From Fidelibacterota bacterium (GTDB lineage: Bacteria > Fidelibacterota > UBA8477 > JABMPR01): DNA of 64,000 bases. The stretch lies in contig JAERTH010000026.1 in the NCBI GenBank assembly GCA_016844955.1, positions 17,605 through 81,604 of the forward strand, written 5' to 3'. Below the pieces are notes generated by a model. The model was not told the DNA's origin. It saw nothing but the letters and a program-made list of their open reading frames with translations, and did no database searches. Below are positions 17,633 to 26,113 of this stretch, piece by piece; the stretch's first letter is position 1, and every line of letters begins with the position of its first letter. A program made the position numbers and the translations under genes.

Positions 17633-18604
17633 ATGAACCTTGAACGAAGAGATTTTTTAAAGGTTCTTTCGGTCGGTGCGTTGACTGCGGGCAATGTCAC
17701 AAGTGTTTTTGCCGGTATCAGGAAGACTTTATCGGCAGATGCAGTTGGTATCCTGTTTGATGGAACCATTTGTATCGGTTGCAAAGCTTGTGAAGCTGCT
17801 TGTAAGCAGTACAATGATATGCCGCCGGAAGGTGGAAACCTTGGAAAAGCCAATGGGGTTGATGGTATCTGGGATGAATCCTATGATCTCTCAGAAAAAA
17901 CCCTGAATAAAATCAAACTGTATGAAAATGGTGATGCCTCCGTACGCAATCGTGAAGAGAATGGTTTCGCCTTTGTCAAAAAAGCGTGTATGCACTGTGT
18001 AGACCCCGATTGTGTTTCTGCCTGTCCCGTAACAGCGCTCACCAAAAATGCAGCTACCGGTATTGTTGAATATGACGTGGATGCCTGTATCGGTTGTCGC
18101 TACTGTATGGTGGCCTGCCCCTACAATGTGCCCAAGTTTGAATATGCCAAAGCTGTTCCTGAGATAGTGAAATGTGAGATGTGCGGGCATCGGCAGGCTG
18201 AGGGTGACATCCCGGCCTGTTGTGAATTTTGCCCCACAGGCGCTTCACTCTTTGGTAAGGTCACAGATCTCCTGGATGAAGCGCGTAAGCGTGTCAAACT
18301 GGTTGCCGGAAGTACTTATGAGTATCCCATGCGCAGCCTGGATGAAGGCGATGTGAGTCCAAAAACAGTGGCACCCTACATAAACTATATATATGGAGAA
18401 AAAGAAGGCGGCGGAACACAATATCTACTCCTCTCTGCTATCCCCTTTACCAAGCTGGGTCTGCCGGAATTGTCCGAGACTTCTTCAGCGTCCAAGTCGG
18501 AGGGTCTCCAGCATGGCATCTACAAGGGCATGATAGCTCCTGTGGCACTCCTGGGTGGTTTACTCTATGGTGCGTATCATTCAACCAAAAATGCAGAAGA
18601 ATAG
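17633..18604 (+). CDS. hybA: Hydrogenase-2-type FeS protein (HybA type)
   Basis: This periplasmic electron-transfer subunit is 323 residues from the preferred ATG at 17633 (AAGGAG six bases upstream; ATG 17630 and TTG 17627 are also in frame). It starts with a Tat signal (ERRDFLK) and has four [4Fe-4S] motifs: CIGCKACEAAC, CMHCVDPDCVSAC, CIGCRYCMVAC and CEMC...CCEFC. A C-terminal hydrophobic segment (about 298-315) probably anchors it. It should pass electrons from the small subunit to the HybB quinone-reactive subunit. A paralogue occurs in the other redox operon (31923-32801). Confidence 0.92.
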   Translation: MNLERRDFLKVLSVGALTAGNVTSVFAGIRKTLSADAVGILFDGTICIGCKACEAACKQYNDMPPEGGNLGKANGVDGIWDESYDLSEKTLNKIKLYENGDASVRNREENGFAFVKKACMHCVDPDCVSACPVTALTKNAATGIVEYDVDACIGCRYCMVACPYNVPKFEYAKAVPEIVKCEMCGHRQAEGDIPACCEFCPTGASLFGKVTDLLDEARKRVKLVAGSTYEYPMRSLDEGDVSPKTVAPYINYIYGEKEGGGTQYLLLSAIPFTKLGLPELSETSSASKSEGLQHGIYKGMIAPVALLGGLLYGAYHSTKNAEE

Positions 18605-18613
18605 GAGCTGACT

Positions 18614-19747
18614 ATGCACGAAAGAAAAGCTCTCGGTGGCAAATTGCTCACCAAACCATTCTGGGTTTTGCTTGGATTGGTAATGATCGCTGGACTTCTA
18701 CTCATCAAACGATTTCTGTTTGGAATCGGGGCTGTAACCAATTTATCTGATGGTTATCCCTGGGGACTCTGGATTGTTTATGATGTACTGATTGGAACGG
18801 CATTGGGCTGTGGTGGTTATTCCATTGCGCTCCTGGTTTATATCTTCAATAAAGGTGAATATCATCCCCTGGTGAGAACAGCCCTGATGACCAGTGCCTT
18901 TGGTTATACTTTGGCTGGTGTTTCCATTTTCATCGATATCGGACGCTACTGGCAGATGCATAATATCTTTCTGCCATGGCATCAGAACTTCAATTCTGTC
19001 ATGTTTGAAGTTGCCGCCTGTATCGGTGCCTATGTCTTTGTTTTGTGGATTGAATTTTCGCCCACTTTCCTGGAGAAAAAACTGGAAACCAAACGGAAAT
19101 TGAACAAGTTCATGTTTCTCTTTATCGCCCTTGGGGTGCTGCTGCCCACCATGCATCAATCATCATTGGGCTCGCTCATGATAATTGCCGGCGAAAAATT
19201 ATCTCCGATCTGGCAAACCGGATGGTTACCTCTGCTGTTTTTATTGTCAGCCATTACCATGGGGTATGCGGTTGTGATCTTCGAATCACTCTTTGCCGCC
19301 GTGGCATTAAAACGTCCTTTGAATGAAACACCAATTCTGGGCAAGCTGAGTGGTACAATGATCCCCTTGCTAATCATCTTCCTCTTGTTGCGTTTTGGTG
19401 ATCTGGCTTATCGAGGACAGCTCGGTAATGTATTCAACGATGGGATGCTGGGTTTTTTCTTCATCCTGGAAAATGTCTTATTCCTGATCCCGGTGCTTAT
19501 GCTGCTGTCTAAGACGAACCGCATGAAGGCCACAACACTTTTCTGGTCAGCAGGTTCTATTGTTCTGGCTGGTGCACTTTATCGTTTTGATACCTTCCTG
19601 GTGGCATTTAATCCAGGTGTTGGCTATCACTATTTTCCATCAGCATCCGAGATCATGATCACGGTTGGTATCATATCCATTGAGATACTGGCCTATCTGA
19701 TCTTCGTCAAGAAACTCCCGGTGCTGCCGGTTGTCAAACATTCATAA
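18614..19747 (+). CDS. hybB: Hydrogenase membrane subunit (HybB/NrfD family)
   Basis: The 377-residue integral membrane protein has about nine to ten hydrophobic helices and the HybB family pattern: YPWGLWIVYDVLIGTALGCGG near residue 45, LGVLLPTMHQSSLGSL in the middle, and ALYRFDTFLVAF...YFPSASEIMITVG near the end. NrfD-type subunits bind quinone without heme. Here it would pass H2-derived electrons into the menaquinone pool. It sits nine bases after HybA. A paralogue is at 30701-31930. Confidence 0.93.
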   Translation: MHERKALGGKLLTKPFWVLLGLVMIAGLLLIKRFLFGIGAVTNLSDGYPWGLWIVYDVLIGTALGCGGYSIALLVYIFNKGEYHPLVRTALMTSAFGYTLAGVSIFIDIGRYWQMHNIFLPWHQNFNSVMFEVAACIGAYVFVLWIEFSPTFLEKKLETKRKLNKFMFLFIALGVLLPTMHQSSLGSLMIIAGEKLSPIWQTGWLPLLFLLSAITMGYAVVIFESLFAAVALKRPLNETPILGKLSGTMIPLLIIFLLLRFGDLAYRGQLGNVFNDGMLGFFFILENVLFLIPVLMLLSKTNRMKATTLFWSAGSIVLAGALYRFDTFLVAFNPGVGYHYFPSASEIMITVGIISIEILAYLIFVKKLPVLPVVKHS

Positions 19748-19771
19748 AATGAAGATATGAGGAATATATAA

Positions 19772-21478
19772 ATGACAAAAAGAATTGTAGTCGACCCGGT
19801 AACCCGAATAGAGGGACACCTGAGAATTGATTGTGATATTAAGGATGGCAAGGTCTCCAAAGCCTGGTCATCAGGACAAATGTGGCGTGGTATTGAAACC
19901 ATCCTTAAGGGTCGTGACCCCCGGGATGCCTGGGTCTTCACCCAGAGGATTTGTGGTGTTTGTACCACCGTACATGCCATTGCATCGGTTAGAACTGTTG
20001 AAAATGCACTGGATATGGAAATTCCAGTTAATGCGCAATTCATTCGCAATATGGTCATTGCTGCCCATGGTATTCATGATCATATCGTACATTTCTATCA
20101 TCTGTCTGCATTGGATTGGGTGGATGTGGTTTCCGCCTTATCAGCTGATCCCAAGGCAGCCTCCAAACTGGCTCAGAGTCTGTCAGATCACCCCAACAAT
20201 GGATGGCAGGAGTACAAGGCAGTTCAGGATAAACTGAAGACATTTGTTGGCTCAGGTCAACTGGGCATTTTCGCCAATGGCTATTGGGGACATCCTGCCA
20301 TGAAGCTACCACCTGAAGTGAATCTCATTGCAGCAGCCCACTATCTGGAAGCTTTTGAAATTCAAAGAAAAGCCAATCAGATTACCTCCATCCTGGGTTC
20401 AAAAACACCGCATATACAGAATGTGGCTGTGGGTGGAGTATCCAATCCCATCAACCCCGACAGCCAGGCTGCATTGAATATGGAAAGACTGCAGATGGTC
20501 AAGGGTTTAATGGACCAGTTGAAATCCTTTATCTATAATGCCTATCTGGTTGATGTGGCCGTGGTGGCTTCTTTCTATCAGGATTGGCTGGGCTATGGCT
20601 CCGGTGTTATGGACTATCTGTCCGTACCTGATTTTCCAACCGATACCAAGGGAACTCAGTTTGGAACACCAGGCGGATATATACCCAAGGGCGATGTGAG
20701 TAAATTCAAACCCATCACCTCCTTTCAGGATAAATACTTCCGAGATGGTGTAAAGGAAAGTGTCAAGCATGCATGGTATGAAGGTGATAGCAACCTGCAT
20801 CCATATCAGGGTGAGACCGAACCAAACTATACTGATTTTCAGGATGATGGTAAGTACAGCTGGGTGAAGGCACCCACATTCCTGGGCAAACCGGCTCAAG
20901 TTGGTCCTCTGTCAAATGTACTGGCCATGTATGCCTCGGGACATGAGACTACCCAGAAGGTTGCTGGTGTGGCCTTTGCCAAGATCAAAGCCATCACCAA
21001 ATCCAGCTCTGATATTCCTATCAGTGTACTGCATTCAACACTGGGTCGTCATGCGGCTCGTGCTATCAGGACTGCTGTGCTCTTTGAGGAACTGGAGAAA
21101 AATTATAACCTCCTGATTAACAATATCGCCGGCGGTGATATGACCACCTTTAATCCTCCTGTATTTCCTAAGGGTGAACAGCAGGGATTTGGTTTTCATG
21201 AAGCTCCCCGTGGCGTGTTATCACATTGGATCGTGATTAAAAACGGTAAGATTGAAAACTACCAGGCAGTTGTACCATCTACATGGAATGCTGCTCCACG
21301 AAATGATGAGGATGCTGTGGGTCCATATGAAGCCTCTCTCATGGGCAATCCCATTGCAGATGAGGAAAAACCACTGGAGGTTCTGAGGACTGTTCACTCA
21401 TTCGATCCCTGTCTTGCTTGTGCCATTCACTTGCATGACAACAAAGGAAAGGATGTATCTAAAGTCCATGTCCTCTAA
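19772..21478 (+). CDS. hybC: [NiFe] uptake hydrogenase large subunit (HybC type)
   Basis: The 568-residue catalytic subunit holds the NiFe(CN)2CO centre. Both ligand pairs are present: RICGVC near the N-terminus (Cys61, Cys64) and DPCLAC near the C-terminus (Cys547, Cys550). The protein ends with AIH followed by a 15-residue tail after His553, which the maturation protease removes once nickel is inserted. It has no signal peptide and would ride through Tat with the small subunit. No hypABCDEF maturation genes are in the window and they must lie elsewhere. Its 3' end overlaps the protease gene. Confidence 0.97.
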   Translation: MTKRIVVDPVTRIEGHLRIDCDIKDGKVSKAWSSGQMWRGIETILKGRDPRDAWVFTQRICGVCTTVHAIASVRTVENALDMEIPVNAQFIRNMVIAAHGIHDHIVHFYHLSALDWVDVVSALSADPKAASKLAQSLSDHPNNGWQEYKAVQDKLKTFVGSGQLGIFANGYWGHPAMKLPPEVNLIAAAHYLEAFEIQRKANQITSILGSKTPHIQNVAVGGVSNPINPDSQAALNMERLQMVKGLMDQLKSFIYNAYLVDVAVVASFYQDWLGYGSGVMDYLSVPDFPTDTKGTQFGTPGGYIPKGDVSKFKPITSFQDKYFRDGVKESVKHAWYEGDSNLHPYQGETEPNYTDFQDDGKYSWVKAPTFLGKPAQVGPLSNVLAMYASGHETTQKVAGVAFAKIKAITKSSSDIPISVLHSTLGRHAARAIRTAVLFEELEKNYNLLINNIAGGDMTTFNPPVFPKGEQQGFGFHEAPRGVLSHWIVIKNGKIENYQAVVPSTWNAAPRNDEDAVGPYEASLMGNPIADEEKPLEVLRTVHSFDPCLACAIHLHDNKGKDVSKVHVL

Positions 21479-21959
21479 TCTAGAGGTGGTCGTCCTGGGC
21501 CTGGGCAATATTCTCATGGAAGATGAGGGTATTGGTGTCCATGTTGCCAACCACCTTGAAAAAACATATCAGTTTACACCTGAGATCGAGATCGTTGATG
21601 GGGGAACCAGCGGTCTCGATCTCCTCCCATTTTTTGGGCCGGAAAAATCCATTCTCATCATTGATGCAGTAAATTTTAATATGGAACCGGGGACGGTCGC
21701 TTCGCTTGAAGATGATGCTATTCTTGCCCAGCTGGATCCAAAAATTTCACTGCATCACCTTGGCTTATCTGATCTCATCAGCGTGAGTGAACTCCTGGAT
21801 AAAAAACCAGAGCGAATGACTCTACTGGGTATTCAGCCTGAGTCCATGGAACATCTCGACTTGGAAATGACTGGAACTATCAAAGGTGTGTTTGATAAGG
21901 TCGTCAGTAATGCCCTGCGCATTCTCAGGGAGTGGGGTATCGAGGCCAGTGAGCATTGA
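21453..21959 (+). CDS. hybD: Hydrogenase maturation endopeptidase (HybD type)
   Basis: This protease of about 168 residues trims the large-subunit C-terminus after nickel insertion. Family motifs are LGLGNILMEDEGIGVHV, with the Ni-sensing Glu and the D-E-G-I-G loop, VDGGTSGLDLLP, ILIIDAVN and the H-H-L-G-L segment. I chose the ATG at 21453 because AAAGGAAAGG lies directly upstream; an ATG at 21468 would give 163 residues. Either start overlaps the large-subunit stop, so translation is coupled to its substrate. Confidence 0.92.
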   Translation: MYLKSMSSNLEVVVLGLGNILMEDEGIGVHVANHLEKTYQFTPEIEIVDGGTSGLDLLPFFGPEKSILIIDAVNFNMEPGTVASLEDDAILAQLDPKISLHHLGLSDLISVSELLDKKPERMTLLGIQPESMEHLDLEMTGTIKGVFDKVVSNALRILREWGIEASEH

Positions 21960-22018
21960 TAGACAGTCCTGAGTAATCCGGCAAGTACCTTGGCTTGATA
22001 TTTGAACACTTCAGGATT

Positions 22019-22426
22019 ATGAAAATCTTCAAAAATGTTCGTCTATTTCAGATAACCCTCTATCTCATTGCACTGCACTCATTTTGTGTTGGTGTTGGTC
22101 TGATTGTGCTACCCTTTGGTGTATTGTCCATGTTTGGGTTCACCGTAGACCCCTATCGGTTTTTTTCCACCCAGGGTGGAGTCTTCCATATTGTCATGAC
22201 TGTAGCTTATTTCTTTGCTGCTCGTGCACCGCTTCAGGAAAGCTCCCTGCTCATCTTCATCATTATTGCCAAGTGGATTGCCTTTTTCTTCCTGGGGTTC
22301 TATTTTTTGTTTGGAGAAATGGTACCTGTGATTGCTTTCTCAGCAATTGCTGATGGAGCTATGGGTTTGGTAGTTATGATGTTTTTCCTCGAATTCTACA
22401 CCGAGGATGAAGGTGAAGATGCCTGA
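22019..22426 (+). CDS. Small four-helix membrane protein
   Basis: This 135-residue protein of unknown function has four hydrophobic segments (about residues 8-32, 45-65, 75-97 and 99-122), a short acidic C-terminus (EDEGEDA) and no conserved polar motif that I recognise. CAGGA precedes the ATG at 22019. It lies 60 bases after the maturation protease and overlaps the first epimerase gene, bridging hydrogenase and epimerase genes on what is probably one transcript. Confidence 0.65.
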   Translation: MKIFKNVRLFQITLYLIALHSFCVGVGLIVLPFGVLSMFGFTVDPYRFFSTQGGVFHIVMTVAYFFAARAPLQESSLLIFIIIAKWIAFFFLGFYFLFGEMVPVIAFSAIADGAMGLVVMMFFLEFYTEDEGEDA

Positions 22427-23957
22427 GAATCAACTCCCTAGATTAATTGTTACCGGAGCTTCTGGATTTATAGGTCGCAATTTCATTGAAACCTATAAAG
22501 AGGATTTTCAGATTTATGCCATTGCCAGGCGCAGTCAGCAGGAGGTGGGCATTCCCCGCCACAAGAACATTCACTGGTTGCTGGCTGATGTGGCTGATAG
22601 AGATTCGGTTCATGAAATCATGGACGAGATTCGCAAGGGAGGTGGTGCAGAATATTTCATCCATCTTGCTGCCTTTTTTGACTTTTCAAATGAGCCCAAT
22701 GATGAATACGAACGCACCAACGTCACGGGCTCAAAAAATATTTTTGAGGAAGCTGCAGACCTGGGACTCAAGCGATTTATCTTTGCCAGCTCACTGGTAG
22801 TTTCAGAGTTTCCAAAACCTGGGGAGCGTCTCACCGAAACCAGCCCGCTGGATGCAGATTTCCCTTATGCTGTGACAAAAATTGCCGGAGAGGCAATGGC
22901 CAGGAAATGGTCAGAGACCTATCCCTGTACTGTGGTACGTTTTGCTGCTGTATTTAGCGATTGGTGCGAATATGGTCCGCTTTATAAATTTTTAGACACC
23001 TGGTCATCCCGGTCATGGAAAGCCAGGATTTTAGGGGGACAGGGGAAATCGTCGGTTCCTTATATCCATATCGTATGTCTGGTAAGAATTCTGAGATCCA
23101 TTCTTGATAAGACTGAAAAATTGAAGCCCTTTGATGTGCTCATAGCCAGCCCAGATGAGAGTTCCAGCCACCAGGAATTGTATGACTTAAGCACCCGCTA
23201 TCTCTATGGGAATAAGCGTAGGGCTATTCATATGCCCATATTGCTCTCACGGATTGGCGTCACCCTGTTTGATTTGTTCGGCCGACTCATCAGAAAACGA
23301 CCGTTTGAACGTCCCTGGATGATGAAGTATATCGATGAGCGTATGGATGTTGATGCCTCTTATTCCAGGAGGGCCCTGGGGTGGGAGATGGTGCCCCGTT
23401 TTACCCCAGAGCGTAGAATTCTCCATGTGATCGAGCACATGAAGACCTATCCCATCGAATGGCACCAAAAAAATGCACTGGCCTTATATAAGTCACCGGA
23501 TAGACCAAACTTGAAAATATCCGAAGCCCTGGCAAGTCAGGAAACACAAATTCTACAGGATTTAACGGATCAGATATTGAATCCAGAACACAGCAATAGA
23601 TATCCATCATATCAGAAGATGGATCCAGCAAAATTGACCTGGTATCTGGGGATTGTCTTTAATCTTCTTAAAGTTTCCGTCCGGACCGGTGACAGGTTAT
23701 CTTTAGCCAACTATGCGCGCTTCATCGCCAGTATTCGAATTCATGAAGGATTCAAGCTTGAAGAGGTGGTAGATGTGTTTCAGAGCCTGTCTGATATTGT
23801 AATTAAAACCCTGCAAGAATACCCACCTGTTAAGCATCTGGAAACGCTCATACGCGATGATGTGGATTTGACAATTCAAATGGCTATCGATGAAATTGAA
23901 GATGCCTACGATATTGCCCTTGCTCCTGCCTCTTACGTTCGATTTCATAATAGATAG
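22419..23957 (+). CDS. Extended SDR epimerase/dehydratase fused to a C-terminal RsbRD-N-like helical domain (copy 1)
   Basis: The 512-residue protein is longer than ordinary extended SDRs (about 310-350). Residues 1-350 form a UDP-sugar epimerase-type SDR with the NAD(P) loop TGASGFIG near residue 12, a downstream catalytic SSLVVSEFP segment and the YAVTK active-site YxxxK. Residues about 365-505 are all helical, with YPSYQKMDPAKLTWYLGIV, GDRLSLANYARFIASIR and GFKLEEVVDVFQSLSDIV. This pattern recalls the N-terminal RsbRD/kinase-associated four-helix domain. The substrate is unknown. ATG 22407 is an alternative start. A paralogue with the same two-part architecture follows 51 bases downstream. 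Confidence 0.8.
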   Translation: MPENQLPRLIVTGASGFIGRNFIETYKEDFQIYAIARRSQQEVGIPRHKNIHWLLADVADRDSVHEIMDEIRKGGGAEYFIHLAAFFDFSNEPNDEYERTNVTGSKNIFEEAADLGLKRFIFASSLVVSEFPKPGERLTETSPLDADFPYAVTKIAGEAMARKWSETYPCTVVRFAAVFSDWCEYGPLYKFLDTWSSRSWKARILGGQGKSSVPYIHIVCLVRILRSILDKTEKLKPFDVLIASPDESSSHQELYDLSTRYLYGNKRRAIHMPILLSRIGVTLFDLFGRLIRKRPFERPWMMKYIDERMDVDASYSRRALGWEMVPRFTPERRILHVIEHMKTYPIEWHQKNALALYKSPDRPNLKISEALASQETQILQDLTDQILNPEHSNRYPSYQKMDPAKLTWYLGIVFNLLKVSVRTGDRLSLANYARFIASIRIHEGFKLEEVVDVFQSLSDIVIKTLQEYPPVKHLETLIRDDVDLTIQMAIDEIEDAYDIALAPASYVRFHNR

Positions 23958-24008
23958 TTCTCTGCCGTAAATAATTGGTCCCCAGGGATCAATATAGATA
24001 GCAGGTAT

Positions 24009-25526
24009 ATGGGACAACCTGAACCATTATCAACCGTTTTAATAACCGGTGCTTCCGGCTTCATCGGTAGGCATCTCGTGCTACATCTTTGTCCCAACTA
24101 CCGTGTAATTGCTTTTGCTCGCCGGACCCAAAAAGAAGCAAATCTCAATATACATCCCAACCTTGAATGGATACTGGTTGATCTCATGGATCAGAGTCAG
24201 CTTGAAAATGCATTCAGGAAGGCCGCCAGTGAGTACGACCTGGATTTCATTTTTCACCTGGCTGCCTACTACGATTTTGGCGATCAGGTGCACTCTGAGA
24301 TTTATGAAAAAACCAATGTGGCGGCAACGAGACACCTGCTCAACCTGGCTAGTGAAGTCAAGCTCAAACGTTTTATCTTTACCAGTTCATTGGTGGCCAG
24401 TAAATTTCCCCAACCCGGTGATCTTGTATATGAGAGAAGCGAACCTGATGCTGAATATCCCTATGCTATCACCAAGCGTAAGGGTGAAGTTTTTGTAAAA
24501 GTAGCCTCTGAAACATTTCCATGTTCAATAGTACGACTGGCAGCGGTTTGCAGTGATTGGTGTGAATATGAGCCATTGTATAACTTTCTGAAAATATGGC
24601 TTTCAGATCGATGGGATGCACGTATTCTGCCTGGACATGGAAACATGGCCATTCCATATATCCATGTCTGTTGCGTGGTTGCCCTCTTTGAAAAAATCAT
24701 GAAAAAAACCCAAGATCTGGATGACTTCAATCTCTTCCTGGCCAGCTCAGATAATCCAATTTCTCTTAAGGAACTCTTTCTACTTTCCACCCGACATTTC
24801 TATGGGAAAGAGAAAACCCCCATCTTTCTTCCCATCTGGATAGCCAGAGCGGGAATCTTAATGCGTGACATCTGGGGTAAAATAAAAGGCAGACGACCTT
24901 TCGAGAGGATGTGGATGACCGAGTACATTGACAAAGCATTCCCCACGGATTGTTCATATACCAGAAATACCCTGGAATGGGCACCCAAAGCAAGGCATCA
25001 ATTGCCCAGGCGATTACTCCATCTCATTGAAAATCTCAAAACGCGTCCCGATAAATGGCATCGGATGAATATCGACCGAATGATTCGCTTCCAGCGTAAA
25101 CGTCCGGCATTGATCCTGGCCGAGGAAATGGTTCGGATGCATGAAAAATTGGTGGAAAAAGTTTTCCATACCATCATGGACCCATACAATTCTCAACGCA
25201 TGAGTTTCTATCAGGCCATGCCGTCAGAGGACCTGAGGTGGTATATTAGTGTAGTCTACAATCACTTGCTGACATCAGTACGTCATGGTGATCGTTCCAT
25301 CATGATCACCTTTGCTCAGGATTTGTCCCATCGCAGAATGCAAGAGGATGTGGATCTGGAGGAATTGTGTGGGGCATTGACTATTACCCGTGATGTCATC
25401 ACCCACGGCTTGTATCACAATCCCAAATTGTTGAATATGAAACTCTTGGTCCATGACTATATCACATTGGCTATTCAATTGGCTTTGGATGAGATCAAGG
25501 ATGCCTATGAAAACATCCCCAGGTGA
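24009..25526 (+). CDS. Extended SDR epimerase/dehydratase fused to a C-terminal RsbRD-N-like helical domain (copy 2)
   Basis: The 505-residue paralogue of the preceding gene has the same layout. It has TGASGFIGRHLV near residue 15, a conserved FHLAAYYDFGDQ segment, FTSSLVASKFPQPGD, and YAITK as the catalytic Tyr/Lys pair. The C-terminal helical region (about 365-500) contains MSFYQAMPSEDLRWYISVV, HGDRSIMITFAQDLSHRRM and VDLEELCGALTITRDVI, aligning with copy 1 throughout. The tandem paralogues probably act on related substrates or as a heterodimer. The gene ends 20 bases from the convergent archaemetzincin gene. Confidence 0.8.
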   Translation: MGQPEPLSTVLITGASGFIGRHLVLHLCPNYRVIAFARRTQKEANLNIHPNLEWILVDLMDQSQLENAFRKAASEYDLDFIFHLAAYYDFGDQVHSEIYEKTNVAATRHLLNLASEVKLKRFIFTSSLVASKFPQPGDLVYERSEPDAEYPYAITKRKGEVFVKVASETFPCSIVRLAAVCSDWCEYEPLYNFLKIWLSDRWDARILPGHGNMAIPYIHVCCVVALFEKIMKKTQDLDDFNLFLASSDNPISLKELFLLSTRHFYGKEKTPIFLPIWIARAGILMRDIWGKIKGRRPFERMWMTEYIDKAFPTDCSYTRNTLEWAPKARHQLPRRLLHLIENLKTRPDKWHRMNIDRMIRFQRKRPALILAEEMVRMHEKLVEKVFHTIMDPYNSQRMSFYQAMPSEDLRWYISVVYNHLLTSVRHGDRSIMITFAQDLSHRRMQEDVDLEELCGALTITRDVITHGLYHNPKLLNMKLLVHDYITLAIQLALDEIKDAYENIPR

Positions 25527-25546
25527 ATCTAGATAAACAAATCAGA

Positions 25547-26089
25547 TCACTCCCAAGCCTTCGCCTGCAGTGTGGTGAGTTCTGTTTGACATTTTCTGCA
25601 AAAAATATCTGACTTCTGGTCCATCTCTTCCACATAGGTTGTAGATACCATGACGCAACCCGGCAAGAGGCAGTGTTTCAGGCCAAATGCATGTCCCAAT
25701 TCATGAATTATGCATTTCAGAAGTCTTTCAGAAAATAGTTTGGGATCATTGGCCAATCCATAGCGAGCATTTACCAGTCGATGCCCAGAAACCAGGGCTA
25801 CCGATCCACCCAGATAGGCCTGACCGAAGATATAGCTCAAAACAGGTATAAATAAATCAAGGTCTGTTACACCTACAATCTTATCATTTTCCTCAGTCAG
25901 TGGAACCAGCTTCTTGATAATATCATTGGCATTGTACTGGGAGCGAACTGGATTGAAGAAGGGTGTCATCTCCAGGCGCCGGGTACTGAGGATGGTCTCA
26001 ATTTTGAAGCGAGAGGTCAGGATGGGGAGCATCATCTCCAGCACTTCAACTCCGGCGAATTGCAGGGGGATGATTCTGATCCGGGACAT
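25547..26089 (-). CDS. amzA: Archaemetzincin-family zinc metalloprotease
   Basis: The 180-residue protein has the archaemetzincin signature: HELGHAFGLKHC (His129, Glu130, His133, His139), then LPGCVM with the metzincin Met, and a distal FCRKC pair. The four Cys (140, 145, 164, 167) form the second, structural zinc site of this family. There is no signal peptide, so it is probably cytoplasmic. It is the last gene of the redox/sensor operon, 24 bases after the NtrC-type regulator. In-operon placement suggests that it cleaves a component or regulator of that system, but the substrate is unknown. Confidence 0.9.
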   Translation of the reverse strand: MSRIRIIPLQFAGVEVLEMMLPILTSRFKIETILSTRRLEMTPFFNPVRSQYNANDIIKKLVPLTEENDKIVGVTDLDLFIPVLSYIFGQAYLGGSVALVSGHRLVNARYGLANDPKLFSERLLKCIIHELGHAFGLKHCLLPGCVMVSTTYVEEMDQKSDIFCRKCQTELTTLQAKAWE

Positions 26090-26113
26090 GTGGATTGCCC
26101 TGAACTTGCTCGC

